From NCBI GenBank assembly GCA_947259865.1, contig CAMYNZ010000249.1:1-9791 (forward strand): a stretch of 9,791 bases of DNA, in the 5' to 3' direction. A model generated the notes under the pieces. It did no database searches and had not been told where the DNA came from. It was given only the letters and a program-made list of their open reading frames with translations. This DNA comes from an uncultured Desulfobacterales bacterium. Its GTDB lineage: Bacteria; Desulfobacterota; Desulfobacteria; Desulfobacterales; G020354645. The stretch's first letter is position 1, and every line of letters starts with the position of its first letter. The position numbers and the translations under genes were made by a program. This document shows, one piece after another, positions 1 to 7,691 of this stretch.

Positions 1-15
1 TAAGCCGGGTTTTTT
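1..15. terminator. Possible half of a bidirectional terminator cut by the window edge
   Basis: The first bases read GCCGGG followed by a run of six T on the plus strand. On the minus strand this is an A-run followed by CCCGGC, lying about 40 nt past the formate dehydrogenase stop. That is what one arm plus the tract of a bidirectional intrinsic terminator would look like, but the partner arm would lie outside the window. The only alternative pairing inside the window is AAGCC with GGCTT across a 17-nt loop, which is weak. Confidence 0.3.
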
Positions 16-52
16 ATTGGAAAGGCTTGAAAAAAATTGCATAAAATGAAGC

Positions 53-2821
53 TTAGGCAGCCTTGGACAGCTTCACGGCACAGACCTTGTATTCGGGTAT
101 TTTGGACACCGGATCAAGGGCGGCATTGGTCAGCTTGTTGGCTGCAGCCTCGGCAAAATGGAAGGGGATAAAAACCGTTCCGGAAACCGCCTTGGGCGAT
201 ACTTTTATCCGGGCGCGTATTTTACCGCGCCGCGAGGTCACATCGACCTGGGCCCCGTCCGCCAGATCATATTTGCCGGCATCCTCGGCGGATATCTCAA
301 CAAAACATGCGGGCACGCGCTCATTGAGCCCATCGGATTTCATGCTCATCGTTCCGGTGTGATACTGGTACAGAACCCGTCCGGTGGTCAGATACAGGGG
401 GTATTGATCGTCGGCCTCCTCGGCCGGCGGCTGGTATTCAATGGCGTGAAATTGCCCTTTGCCCCTGGTAAACAGGTCCTTATGAAGGATGGGGGTGCCG
501 GGATGTTCTTCATTGGGGCAGGGCCAGTGAATTCCCTCCTGCTCGATGCGTTCATAGGTGATTCCGGCATATGAAGGGGTTAGACTTCGAATCTCATCCA
601 TGATGGCCCGGCTGCTGTCGTAGGACATGTCGTACCCCATCCGGGTTGCAATATCACAGATGATATCCCAGTCATCACGAGCCTGGCCGGGCGGAGCAAT
701 CGCTTTTCGGATCCGCTGTACCCGCCGATCCGTATTTGTGAAAGTCCCCTCCTTTTCTGCAAAGCAGCTGGACGGCAAAACCACGTCGGCCAGCCTGGCG
801 GTTTCCGTCAAAAAAATATCCTGGACTACCAGGAACTCAAGATTTTTCAGGCTTTTTTCAGCATGGTTCAGATCGGGATCTGAAACCAGTGGATTTTCGC
901 CGATAATATAAAAAGCATTGAATTCGCCCTGACTGGCTTTAGGAATCATCTGGGTCACCGTCAACCCGATTTTATCCGGTAGATCCGAAACATGCCAGGC
1001 GGCTTCCATTTTCTTTCGGGCTGCTTCATCCGTAACGGCTTGATAACCGGAATATACATTCGGCAGCCCGCCCATGTCGCAGGCCCCCTGGACATTGTTC
1101 TGGCCACGAAGTGGATTCACCCCCCCGCCTCTGATACCCATATGCCCGCAAAGCATGGCCAGATTTGCCAGAGATTTGACATTGTCGGTACCACTGGTGT
1201 GCTGGGTAATGCCCATGCAGTAAAGTATGCTGGCTGCCTTGGCAGCAGCATACAGCCGGGCGGCCTCGGTAAGGTCTCCGGCAGGAATTCCGGTGATGGT
1301 CTCGACGTATTCAGGGGTGTATTTTTCAACCGCTTTTTGGAGTTCGTCAAAACCGTCCGTGCGGTTTTTTACGAAATCTTTGTCGTAAAGGCCTTCGGTG
1401 ATGATGACATGCATCATCCCATTTATCCAAGCAACATCGGTCCCCAGGTTTTGACGCAGCCATTTATGGGTAAACTCGGCAAGCTTAATTCGTCGCGGAT
1501 CAACGAGAATCAGTTTGGCACCTTTGAAAGATACCGCTCTTTTGATGTGTCTTGACAACACAGGATGGTTTTCAGTGGTGTTGGAACCGGTAACCAGAAT
1601 TACCTCGGCATCCTCGATATCATCAATGGTGTTGGTCATCGCACCACTTCCGAACGCAGCGGCCAGACCGGCCACAGTGGAGGAGTGTCAGAGACGGGCA
1701 CAATGGTCAATATTGTTGGTCTTCAGCACCGCCCGTGCGAATTTATTGGCAATATAATTTTCTTCGTTGGTAATTCGGGCCGAAGTAAGCACCCCGATGC
1801 TGTCCGGACCATGCGCACTTTTTATGTTATTTAATGTGTTGGCAACCAGATCCAGCGCTTCGTCCCAGGTGGCCTCCCGGAATTGACCATTTTCTTTAAT
1901 CAAGGGCGCGGTCAGGCGCTCGGGCGAATTAATAAAGTCATATCCAAACCGTCCCTTTACACACAGGCTGCCGTAATTGGGTGCGGTCTCATCGGCTCCG
2001 GTAACCTGTACGACCCGATTATCTTTTACATGCAGATAAAGCTGGCAGCCGACCCCGCAATAGCTGCAGGTAGTGCGGATTTTTCGATTCTCCCAGGGTC
2101 GGACTTTATAACGGACATCTTTTTCCACCAGTGCACCGACAGGACAGACCTGAACGCATTCACCGCAAAATACACAATCGGAATCCTTCAGGGGCCTATC
2201 ACCGGCAGCAACGATTTTGGCTGCCGATCCCCGGTATCCAAAATGAATGGCGTTGTTGACCTGGATTTCATTGCAGGCCTGAACACATCGACCACATTGG
2301 ATGCATCTGGAAAAATCACGCACAATAAAAGGATTGACCGTTTCCATAGGATAGCGGGTTTCAGTTCTCGAAAAGCTTTCACCGGAGACCTGGTAACGGT
2401 AAGCAAGGTGCTGGAGCTGGCAGTCCCCCCAGACCGGACACAGCTCATCACTGCCATCATCGGCCTGGACCGCAAGCTGGAATTGGGTCCAGTCCTGATC
2501 GTCGGAACCGCGAATAGCGCAATTGTGATTACCCGAAGACAGCAGGAGTTGAATGATTATTTGACGGGCTTTTATTACACTCGGCGATTCCGTCTGAACG
2601 GCCATTTTATTGACTGCCGGTGTGGTGCAGGAAGGCAATAAATTGCGAGCGCCCTCAACCTCCACAACACATATACGGCAGGCCCCGGTGGGGATGGCAC
2701 CTTTGAGATAACAAAGGGTGGGTATCTCAATATTATTTCGTCTGGCCACATTGAGAATCGTATCCCCCGGTTCGAAAGTAAATTCATTGCCATTCAGGTG
2801 GATGATATTTTGATGGGTCAT
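53..2821 (-). CDS. fdhA: Formate dehydrogenase catalytic (alpha) subunit, NuoG-like N-terminus, selenocysteine-containing
   Basis: Catalytic subunit oxidising formate to CO2 (or the reverse) at a molybdenum or tungsten bis-pterin centre; 922 residues including selenocysteine 378. Domains in order: a [2Fe-2S] ferredoxin domain (Cys37, 48, 51, 65); a NuoG-type His/Cys cluster region (His99, Cys101, 128, 134, with unusually wide spacing); two [4Fe-4S] motifs (Cys173/176/179/183 and Cys216/219/222/226); the molybdopterin oxidoreductase [4Fe-4S] motif (Cys252/255/259/287); the pterin-binding body; and a C-terminal molybdopterin dinucleotide-binding domain from about residue 800, with YHTGTM and FHFAEAAAN segments. 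The UGA at 1688-1690 falls where formate dehydrogenases carry Sec or Cys, and the frame continues unchanged. His379 follows Sec, and Arg699 (in the TDRRVQ segment) is the likely counterpart of the E. coli FdhF active-site arginine. No Tat or Sec signal is present, so it is cytoplasmic. The ATG start is supported by an AAAGGAGAT ribosome site at 2833-2841. A NAD- or ferredoxin-linked partner is expected from the family but is not in the window. Naive gene calling would split it at the UGA. Confidence 0.95.
1644..1690 (-). promoter_or_regulatory. Selenocysteine UGA codon with bacterial SECIS hairpin
   Basis: The UGA is at 1688-1690. Read on the minus strand, 18 nt later comes the loop GGUCU (1665-1669), closed by a 6-bp stem GUGGCC/GGCCGC (1670-1675 with 1659-1664, one U-G wobble). 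A lower stem CCACU/AGUGG (1676-1680 with 1644-1648) may form across an asymmetric internal loop. As I recall E. coli fdhF, its SECIS carries the same GGUCU loop at the same 18-nt distance from the UGA. This element is the expected binding site for SelB, which delivers Sec-tRNA. It implies selA, selB, selC and selD elsewhere in the genome. Confidence 0.9.
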
Positions 2822-2845
2822 AGCGGTTTCGTATCTCCTTTATAT

Positions 2846-2944
2846 CCGATTTGATCGGTATCAAAATGGGCTGTTGCTCGAATCCTTATTGGCTAAATCT
2901 GAAGGGTTTTAATGGCGGTACACAAAGACTCGGGGAACAGCCCC
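2846..2944 (-). other. Leader of the formate dehydrogenase gene with small inverted repeats
   Basis: Between the predicted promoter and the ribosome site, the minus strand holds three small structures. CCGAT-CAA-ATCGG is a 5-bp hairpin (2846-2858) ending a few bases before the AAAGGAGAT site. GGGG-CTGTT-CCCC is a 4-bp hairpin (2932-2944). An 8-bp inverted repeat, AACAGCCC/GGGCTGTT, lies at 2868-2875 and 2936-2943 and could pair as an alternative to the second hairpin. The arrangement could be an operator or a leader structure controlling formate dehydrogenase expression. I recognise no known riboswitch, so a regulatory role is inference. Confidence 0.25.
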
Positions 2945-2955
2945 AAAAGAAATGA

Positions 2956-2984
2956 TTCATATACAAAGTTGATAATTTTGTCAA
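2956..2984 (-). promoter_or_regulatory. Candidate sigma70 promoter for the formate dehydrogenase gene
   Basis: On the minus strand a perfect TTGACA (2979-2984) is followed by a 17-nt spacer and TATGAA (2956-2961, 4 of 6 consensus bases). It starts just past the stop codon of the VanZ-like gene and would begin transcription near 2949, giving a leader of about 128 nt. This position suggests formate dehydrogenase is transcribed separately from the upstream VanZ-like gene. Confidence 0.5.
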
Positions 2985-2993
2985 TGTGCTAAT

Positions 2994-3383
2994 CTACCCG
3001 GCTTTGATCCCTACCTTTTTTAGCCACAGGTGATACATCAAAACGCCGAAAATACTGCCCAATGCGTCAGCCAAAACATCCATAAGATCGGCCTGTCTCA
3101 GCGGAACAAAATGTTGATGAATTTCATCACTGATCCCATAAAGAATCGAAGAAGATATGCTGATCAATATCAATGTATTATGGCTGATTTTGATCAGTAT
3201 GGTCCGGTAGCTCCTGAAAAACAGAATACCGAGTATAAAATAGGCCACGAGATGAAGAAATTTATCAAACAAAAATGGCTGGGGAATAAGGTCCGTTGAC
3301 GGGTAGGCCGATTGAATAAAAATCAAGAGACAATAACAGATGAGGGGAAGCCAGTAGATTAAAAATGTTTTCAGCTTTTGCAA
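2994..3383 (-). CDS. VanZ-like family small membrane protein
   Basis: A 129-residue integral membrane protein of the VanZ-like family, whose general biochemical role is not established (the namesake gives low-level teicoplanin resistance). About four hydrophobic segments are visible, near residues 8-26, 44-60, 66-85 and 105-121. The family signatures are present: FDKFLHLVAYFILG near residues 39-52 and SDEIHQ-F-P-R-ADLMDVLADALG in the second half. The start is uncertain. The longest frame opens with TTG at 3381-3383, an upstream in-frame stop lies eight codons before it, and no good ribosome site is visible, so an in-frame CTG could be used. It lies 257 nt downstream of thrS and 172 nt upstream of formate dehydrogenase, all on one strand, with a repeat structure and a probable promoter breaking up the run. 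Functional linkage to either neighbour is not supported. Confidence 0.85.
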   Translation of the reverse strand: MQKLKTFLIYWLPLICYCLLIFIQSAYPSTDLIPQPFLFDKFLHLVAYFILGILFFRSYRTILIKISHNTLILISISSSILYGISDEIHQHFVPLRQADLMDVLADALGSIFGVLMYHLWLKKVGIKAG

Positions 3384-3424
3384 TTTATTGTTCAGTGATA
3401 ATAATTAAGTACCGATAGGGTAAA

Positions 3425-3628
3425 GTTGCGGGTTGCGCGTTGCGAGTTTAGCGATTAAAGGAATTGATTTGCCTAACAGCATCGTTTTTATTTATGTTGA
3501 ATAGACACTTTTCCTCATATTACAGAATACTAAGGTTCGGTCCTTTTCTTAATATTTGAAAAAGGGTATCCTGATCTCAAGACTCTTGCATGATAGAGAC
3601 CGAAAACCCGCAACGCGTAACTCGAAAC
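3425..3628. repeat. Inverted pair of GTTGCGN heptamer arrays flanking about 150 bp
   Basis: The left arm (3425-3452) is four heptads in tandem on the plus strand: GTTGCGG, GTTGCGC, GTTGCGA and a degenerate GTTTAGC. The right arm (3601-3628) carries four heptads on the minus strand: GTTTCGA, GTTACGC, GTTGCGG and GTTTTCG. The arms match at 21 of 28 positions in inverted orientation and enclose 148 bp of AT-rich DNA with no credible ORF. The right arm starts 12 nt after the thrS stop. This may be a non-autonomous or hairpin-forming intergenic repeat. No transposase or target-site duplication was seen, so its nature is open. Confidence 0.5.
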
Positions 3629-3640
3629 CCGCTCACTGCC

Positions 3641-5500
3641 CTAGTTTTTGAAGACATCCAGCTCCAGTTTTCTTTGTGCAATGTGGCTGAGCACCCGGTC
3701 TAAAAAATCCTGTTGTGGAATACCGTATTTCACCTTTCCGTCAAGGGTTCGAACCGAAACGGTCCCGGATTCCTTTTCTTTACCACCAATAGTTAAGATA
3801 AGCGGTATTTTATTCAGCTGGGCATCACGTATTTTTTTGTTCAGGCTCTCGGCCCGACCGTCAACTTCCGTTCGCAAACCAGCCGCGTCAAACATGCGTT
3901 TAATGTCATCGGCATAAGCTACGAGCTCATCATTGATGGCCAGCAGTGTAACCTGAATGGGCGCCAGCCACAGGGGAAATTTGCCGGCAAAATGTTCGAT
4001 AAGGATACCCAAAAAGCGCTCGACGGACCCACAAACGGTGCGGTGGATCATGATGGGACGATGCTTTTGATTGTCTTTGTCGATGTAGAAGAGGTTGAAA
4101 TTTTCGGGCTGCGACATGTCCAATTGGATCGTGCCGCACTGCCAGGTCCGGTTCAAGGCATCGTTGATGTGAAGGTCGATCTTGGGCCCGTAAAAGGCGC
4201 CGTCGCCTTCATTTTCCCATTGTTGATCGGTCCCGATAGACTTCTCGGGCCGGGTCGAAAGCTCAAGGTGAAAGCCGAGACCGAAGGTGCTGTATATTCG
4301 CTCGGTAAGTTTCAGAACACCCAGAATTTCATCCCCTATCTGATCCGGTCTCATAAAAATGTGGGCATCATCCTGGTGAAAAGCTCTTACCCGAAAGAGA
4401 CCGGACAACACTCCGCTTAATTCGTGCCGGTGAACCAGGCCCAATTCCGCCTGCCGCAGCGGTAGATCCTTGTAAGAATGGAGTTTGGTGCTGTATATCA
4501 GCATACCCCCCGGGCAGTTCATGGGTTTAATAGCATTTTCGGTATCGTCAATTTCAGTCATATAGATATTTTCACGATAATTTTCCCAATGGCCGCTCTT
4601 TTCCCATAACAAGCGATTCAGGACAATCGGGGTCTTGGTTTCGACATAACCGGCGGCTTCGTGTTCTTGCCGCCAGTAATTTAAAAGGGCGTTCCAGATA
4701 ACCATCCCCTTGGCATGAAAAAAAGGCATGCCGGGTGCCTCATCATGGAAGCTGAAAAGATCTAAGGCAGTACCGATTTTACGGTGGTTTCGCTTTTGGG
4801 CTTCTTCCATGTATTTGAGATATTCGTCGAGGTCCTTTTTGGTAAAAAAGGCGGTGCCGTATACCCGCTGGAGCTGGGCCCTGGTTTGATCCGCACGCCA
4901 ATATGCACCGGATACCTTGGTTAATTTTATACCTTTGATAAAACCGGTGTGGGGAAGATGGGGCCCGCGACACAGATCCGTAAAATCGCCATGTTTGTAA
5001 AAGCTTATGGTTCCCTCTTCCAGTTGCTGAATCATTTCGAGTTTATAGGGCTCATCCTTGTAAAATTCGAGCGCTTGGGCCTTGGACACTTCCACACGCT
5101 GGAAGGGGAGCTTGGCTTTGATGGCCTGTTGCATTTCAGCCTCAATTTTCGGGAAAGCTTCTTCGGAAAGCGGTTCCATGTCAATATCATAGTAAAAACC
5201 GTTTTCAACCGCCGGCCCGATGGTCAGGTGAGCATCCTTGTAAAGATGCAGGATTGCCTGGGCCATCACATGGGCTGCGCTGTGACGAAGAAGTTCAAGG
5301 GCTTCCGGATCCTTGGGGGTTATCAATTTAATTTTGGCGTCCTGTTCCACCCGGGCGCTTATATCCAGGAGAACCCCGTCCTTTTCCATTGCCAGACAAT
5401 TGCGAGCAAACGTTTCCGAAATACTCTGGGCAATGTCGACTCCGGTTGGATTATTTTCAAAAGCCTTTATATTGCCGTCAGGAAATGTTATGTGTACCAT
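3641..5500 (-). CDS. thrS: Threonyl-tRNA synthetase
   Basis: Charges tRNA-Thr with threonine; a cytoplasmic class II synthetase of 619 residues. Domains: TGS (about 1-62); the editing domain with its HxxxH (His73, His77) and CxxxH (Cys177, His181) metal motifs; the catalytic core with zinc ligands Cys329, His380 and His486 and class II motif 2 around VRAFHQDDAH (371-380); motif 3 around GSVERFLGIL (491-500); and a C-terminal anticodon-binding domain from about 510. Relative to E. coli ThrRS (642 residues, zinc ligands Cys334, His385, His511), the stretch between the last two ligands is 20 residues shorter. The gap falls between the DQQWE segment (residues 425-429) and the NEGDGAFYGPK segment, and the frame and flanking motifs are otherwise intact. 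The ATG has a short AGGTG ribosome site at 5505-5509. It is divergent from the RNase D gene with about 190 nt between. I saw no T-box leader. Confidence 0.97.
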   Translation of the reverse strand: MVHITFPDGNIKAFENNPTGVDIAQSISETFARNCLAMEKDGVLLDISARVEQDAKIKLITPKDPEALELLRHSAAHVMAQAILHLYKDAHLTIGPAVENGFYYDIDMEPLSEEAFPKIEAEMQQAIKAKLPFQRVEVSKAQALEFYKDEPYKLEMIQQLEEGTISFYKHGDFTDLCRGPHLPHTGFIKGIKLTKVSGAYWRADQTRAQLQRVYGTAFFTKKDLDEYLKYMEEAQKRNHRKIGTALDLFSFHDEAPGMPFFHAKGMVIWNALLNYWRQEHEAAGYVETKTPIVLNRLLWEKSGHWENYRENIYMTEIDDTENAIKPMNCPGGMLIYSTKLHSYKDLPLRQAELGLVHRHELSGVLSGLFRVRAFHQDDAHIFMRPDQIGDEILGVLKLTERIYSTFGLGFHLELSTRPEKSIGTDQQWENEGDGAFYGPKIDLHINDALNRTWQCGTIQLDMSQPENFNLFYIDKDNQKHRPIMIHRTVCGSVERFLGILIEHFAGKFPLWLAPIQVTLLAINDELVAYADDIKRMFDAAGLRTEVDGRAESLNKKIRDAQLNKIPLILTIGGKEKESGTVSVRTLDGKVKYGIPQQDFLDRVLSHIAQRKLELDVFKN

Positions 5501-5690
5501 CGTGCACCTATCAGAATGTAATATTCAAATACCGTCGAACACCGTCAACTGGATAACAATGCTCGAGTCATCTTTACCAAATTAACGAATAAGATTGAAA
5601 CGTTAGGTGAAACAGCGTCCCGGGTCAAGGGAAAAGTAAAAAATAATATCAAAATTCCAGGGACGACGCTCAGTCGTGGATACATTGGCC

Positions 5691-6827
5691 ATGAAAGTCA
5701 AATATCAGATCATCGACACGCCAGCCGGGCTTAAGGATATCGCCAACACCTTTTTAAAGGAAGCAAAGATCGGGGTAGACCTGGAAGCTGACTCCATGTA
5801 TCACTATCAGGAAAAGGTATGCCTGCTCCAGATGGCCACCAAAAGGATAAATGTTATAATAGACCCTTTGCAGATCAGGGACTTGTCGGCGCTTAAACCG
5901 GTGTTTGCCGGGCAGCGCATAAAAAAAATTTTCCATGGTGCAGACTATGATGTGCGCTCATTGTTCCGGGATTTCAAAATTACGATCAATAACCTTTTCG
6001 ACACCCAACTGGCCGCCATGTTTCTCGGTCTGAAAGAAACAAGTCTTGAAGCCGTTCTTAAAGGAAGGTTCCAGGTTGCTCTTGAAAAGAAATATCAGCG
6101 CAAAGACTGGTCCAGGCGGCCACTGCCCCAGGAAATGATCGCCTATGCTGCCAATGATGTCCGCTATCTGGTTCCTCTGGCAGATGTGTTTGAAAATGAA
6201 CTCGGCCAAGAAAAACGGCTGCATTGGGTAAAAGAGGAATGTGAATTTTTAAGCAGGGTAAGACCTGTTCAAAATAATCAGAATCCACTATATCTCAGTT
6301 TTAAAGGGGCCGGCCGACTTGATTCAAGAAGTCTGGCCGTGCTTGAAGCACTTTTGCAATACCGGAAAAAAATTGCTGCGCAAAAAGACAAGCCCCTGTT
6401 TAAAATATTTAGAAACCAGGCCCTGCTGTTACTGGCGATAGAAAAACCGGCGAACAAAAGAGGTTTGGAAAACACAAAAGCCTTGGGTCGCAAACAAATC
6501 GGTATGTACGGAAAGGGATTGATAGAAACCATCATGCAGGCATTGAAACTGCCTGAAGCGCAACTTCCGATTTACCCCCGCAAAAAAGCACCCGTTTCGA
6601 ATCCGGGTGTGCCAAAAAAATTAAAGGCCCTCAAAAGCTGGCGGGATGCCAAAGCCAGCGCGCTTGAACTTGAACCGAGAATGCTATTCACAAGGGCATT
6701 GTTGAGTATCATCGCTGATGAAAATCCACAGGATTTACACGCATTAGCAAAAATCACGGAAATCAAACGCTGGCAAAAGAACGAATTCGGCCCGGACCTG
6801 GTAAGCGTTTTAAAACAAGTGAATTAA
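5691..6827 (+). CDS. rnd: Ribonuclease D
   Basis: A 3'-to-5' exoribonuclease that trims the 3' ends of tRNA and other small RNAs. Residues are numbered from the upstream GTG at 5676 (383 residues). The DEDDy exonuclease motifs are all present: Asp35 and Glu37 in GVDLEAD, Asp92 in HGADYDVRSL, and Tyr157-x3-Asp161 in AYAANDVRYL. Two helical HRDC-type domains follow, about residues 213-290 and 310-383, as in E. coli RNase D (375 residues). I chose the ATG at 5691 (378 residues), since homology starts just after it. The in-frame GTG at 5676, preceded by AGGGA at 12 nt, is a real alternative that adds five residues. The stop is one base before the next gene's ATG, so the two are probably translated together. 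Confidence 0.93.
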   Translation: MKVKYQIIDTPAGLKDIANTFLKEAKIGVDLEADSMYHYQEKVCLLQMATKRINVIIDPLQIRDLSALKPVFAGQRIKKIFHGADYDVRSLFRDFKITINNLFDTQLAAMFLGLKETSLEAVLKGRFQVALEKKYQRKDWSRRPLPQEMIAYAANDVRYLVPLADVFENELGQEKRLHWVKEECEFLSRVRPVQNNQNPLYLSFKGAGRLDSRSLAVLEALLQYRKKIAAQKDKPLFKIFRNQALLLLAIEKPANKRGLENTKALGRKQIGMYGKGLIETIMQALKLPEAQLPIYPRKKAPVSNPGVPKKLKALKSWRDAKASALELEPRMLFTRALLSIIADENPQDLHALAKITEIKRWQKNEFGPDLVSVLKQVN

Positions 6828-6828
6828 C

Positions 6829-7440
6829 ATGGAAGAAAAATGCGTTCTACAATCAAAGGAATATGAACTTGAAGGGCTTTTGGACAAGCGCAGCCAAAAT
6901 CAGGCCGTAATCATAACCCACCCGCATTCGCTTTATGGCGGAAGCATGCACAATCCCGTCGTAGAGGCGATCCGCACGGCCTTTAATAATAATGGATACA
7001 CCACCCTACGGTTCAATTTCAGGGGCGTCGGCAACAGCCAGGGAAATTTTGATAACGGTCGTGGTGAACAGGAGGACGTACGGGCCGCAATCACTTATCT
7101 TATCGAATCGGGGACAACCGCGGTTAACCTGGCCGGGTATTCATTCGGGGCCTGGGTAAATGCATCGCTTATCATTAACGACAGCGCACCGGTGAGTGAG
7201 ATGATCATGGTTTCACCGCCCGTGGGGTTTATTGACTTTGAGTCTGGCAAAACCATCAATTGTCTTAAACTGGTGGTAACCGGCAGCCAGGATGATATCG
7301 CACCCGTCGATCTTATCCGTGATGTTTTGCCCAGCTGGAATCCGGACGCCCGTTTTGAAATCATCGACGGCTGTGATCATTTCTACGCTGGTCATTTAAA
7401 AAAGCTGGAAACAATTTTGTCTTCCTTTCTGCAAAAATAA
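6829..7440 (+). CDS. Alpha/beta hydrolase of the COG2945 type
   Basis: A 203-residue predicted serine hydrolase with an alpha/beta fold and no signal peptide, so probably cytoplasmic; its substrate is unknown. An HPHSLYGGSMHN segment (31-42) matches the oxyanion region of this family, and RFNFRGVGNSQG (61-72) is its highly conserved strand-turn. The nucleophile elbow is GYSFG with Ser105. The acid is probably Asp155 or Asp156 in GSQDDIAP, and the base His184 in GCDHFYAGH. The full catalytic triad is therefore present. It begins one base after the RNase D stop without a strong ribosome site of its own, which suggests translational coupling. This pairing does not reveal the substrate. No terminator with a T-run follows on the plus strand. 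Confidence 0.9.
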   Translation: MEEKCVLQSKEYELEGLLDKRSQNQAVIITHPHSLYGGSMHNPVVEAIRTAFNNNGYTTLRFNFRGVGNSQGNFDNGRGEQEDVRAAITYLIESGTTAVNLAGYSFGAWVNASLIINDSAPVSEMIMVSPPVGFIDFESGKTINCLKLVVTGSQDDIAPVDLIRDVLPSWNPDARFEIIDGCDHFYAGHLKKLETILSSFLQK

Positions 7441-7519
7441 CTGCCAAACCTGCCAGCGGCTGGGTCGATCCCCATCTGATAAACGCACACCTCGTGGCTG
7501 GCCTGCGACGAGCTCAGCC

Positions 7520-7607
7520 GAGCCGAAGCCACTCCCACCAATTTCTAACACCATGTTGTTTACTAAACCCCATCCAATATGAATAGTGGGAGCGGCATCT
7601 TGCCGCG
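7520..7607. repeat. REP-like inverted pair (REPIN/BIME-like)
   Basis: The right unit (7586-7607, plus strand) reads GTGGGAGCGGCATCTTGCCG and onward; GCGGCA-TCT-TGCCGC forms a perfect 6-bp hairpin. The left unit (7520-7538) is on the minus strand and begins GTGGGAGTGGCTTCGGCTC. The first ten bases of the two units agree at nine positions and they face each other 47 nt apart. The GTGGGAG head followed by a GC-rich palindrome is the layout of bacterial REP sequences, which RAYT transposases mobilise in other genomes. Whether this family is dispersed in this genome cannot be seen here. Confidence 0.5.
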
Positions 7608-7664
7608 ATTAATTAGCATTTCAAACCGCGGGACGCCTTGATGCATACCTTAATATATTTAGAT

Positions 7665-7691
7665 TAGACAAGAAACCCCGCATCAGCGGGG
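7665..7691 (-). terminator. Intrinsic terminator of the transporter-SDR-nitroreductase operon
   Basis: On the minus strand a 6-bp GC-only stem CCCCGC/GCGGGG with loop TGAT (7676-7691) is followed directly by a T-rich tail (TTTCTTGTCT). It lies 78 nt past the nitroreductase stop. The plus-strand side lacks a T-run, so it works mainly for the minus strand. Confidence 0.75.

Noticed and set aside
1673..1690. Reading the formate dehydrogenase as a pseudogene or as two genes with a GTG start at 1675
   Set aside because: The frame is unchanged across the UGA, the context is the family's active-site Sec position, and a SECIS hairpin with the right loop and spacing follows.
1883..2641. A 252-codon plus-strand open frame
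   Set aside because: It lies wholly opposite the iron-sulfur part of the formate dehydrogenase gene, whose cysteine motifs leave no doubt about the coding strand; the plus-strand product resembles no family I know.
3541..3573. CCTTTTC/GAAAAAGG inverted repeat as a terminator
   Set aside because: The stem is AT-rich with a bulge and has no T-run in a useful position on either strand.
3601..3628. CRISPR-like interpretation of the heptad arrays
   Set aside because: Units are 7 bp, contiguous without spacers, and no cas genes are present.
5501..5690. T-box or other leader control of thrS, and an ACCGTC-based direct repeat at 5531-5550
   Set aside because: No specifier stem, T-box sequence or terminator/antiterminator pair is visible, and the 10-bp repeat (8 of 10 matching, two copies) is too short to interpret. 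No convincing promoter could be assigned either way.
7455..7485. tRNA T-loop-like GGGTCGATCCCC string
   Set aside because: No acceptor, D or anticodon stems can be drawn around it.
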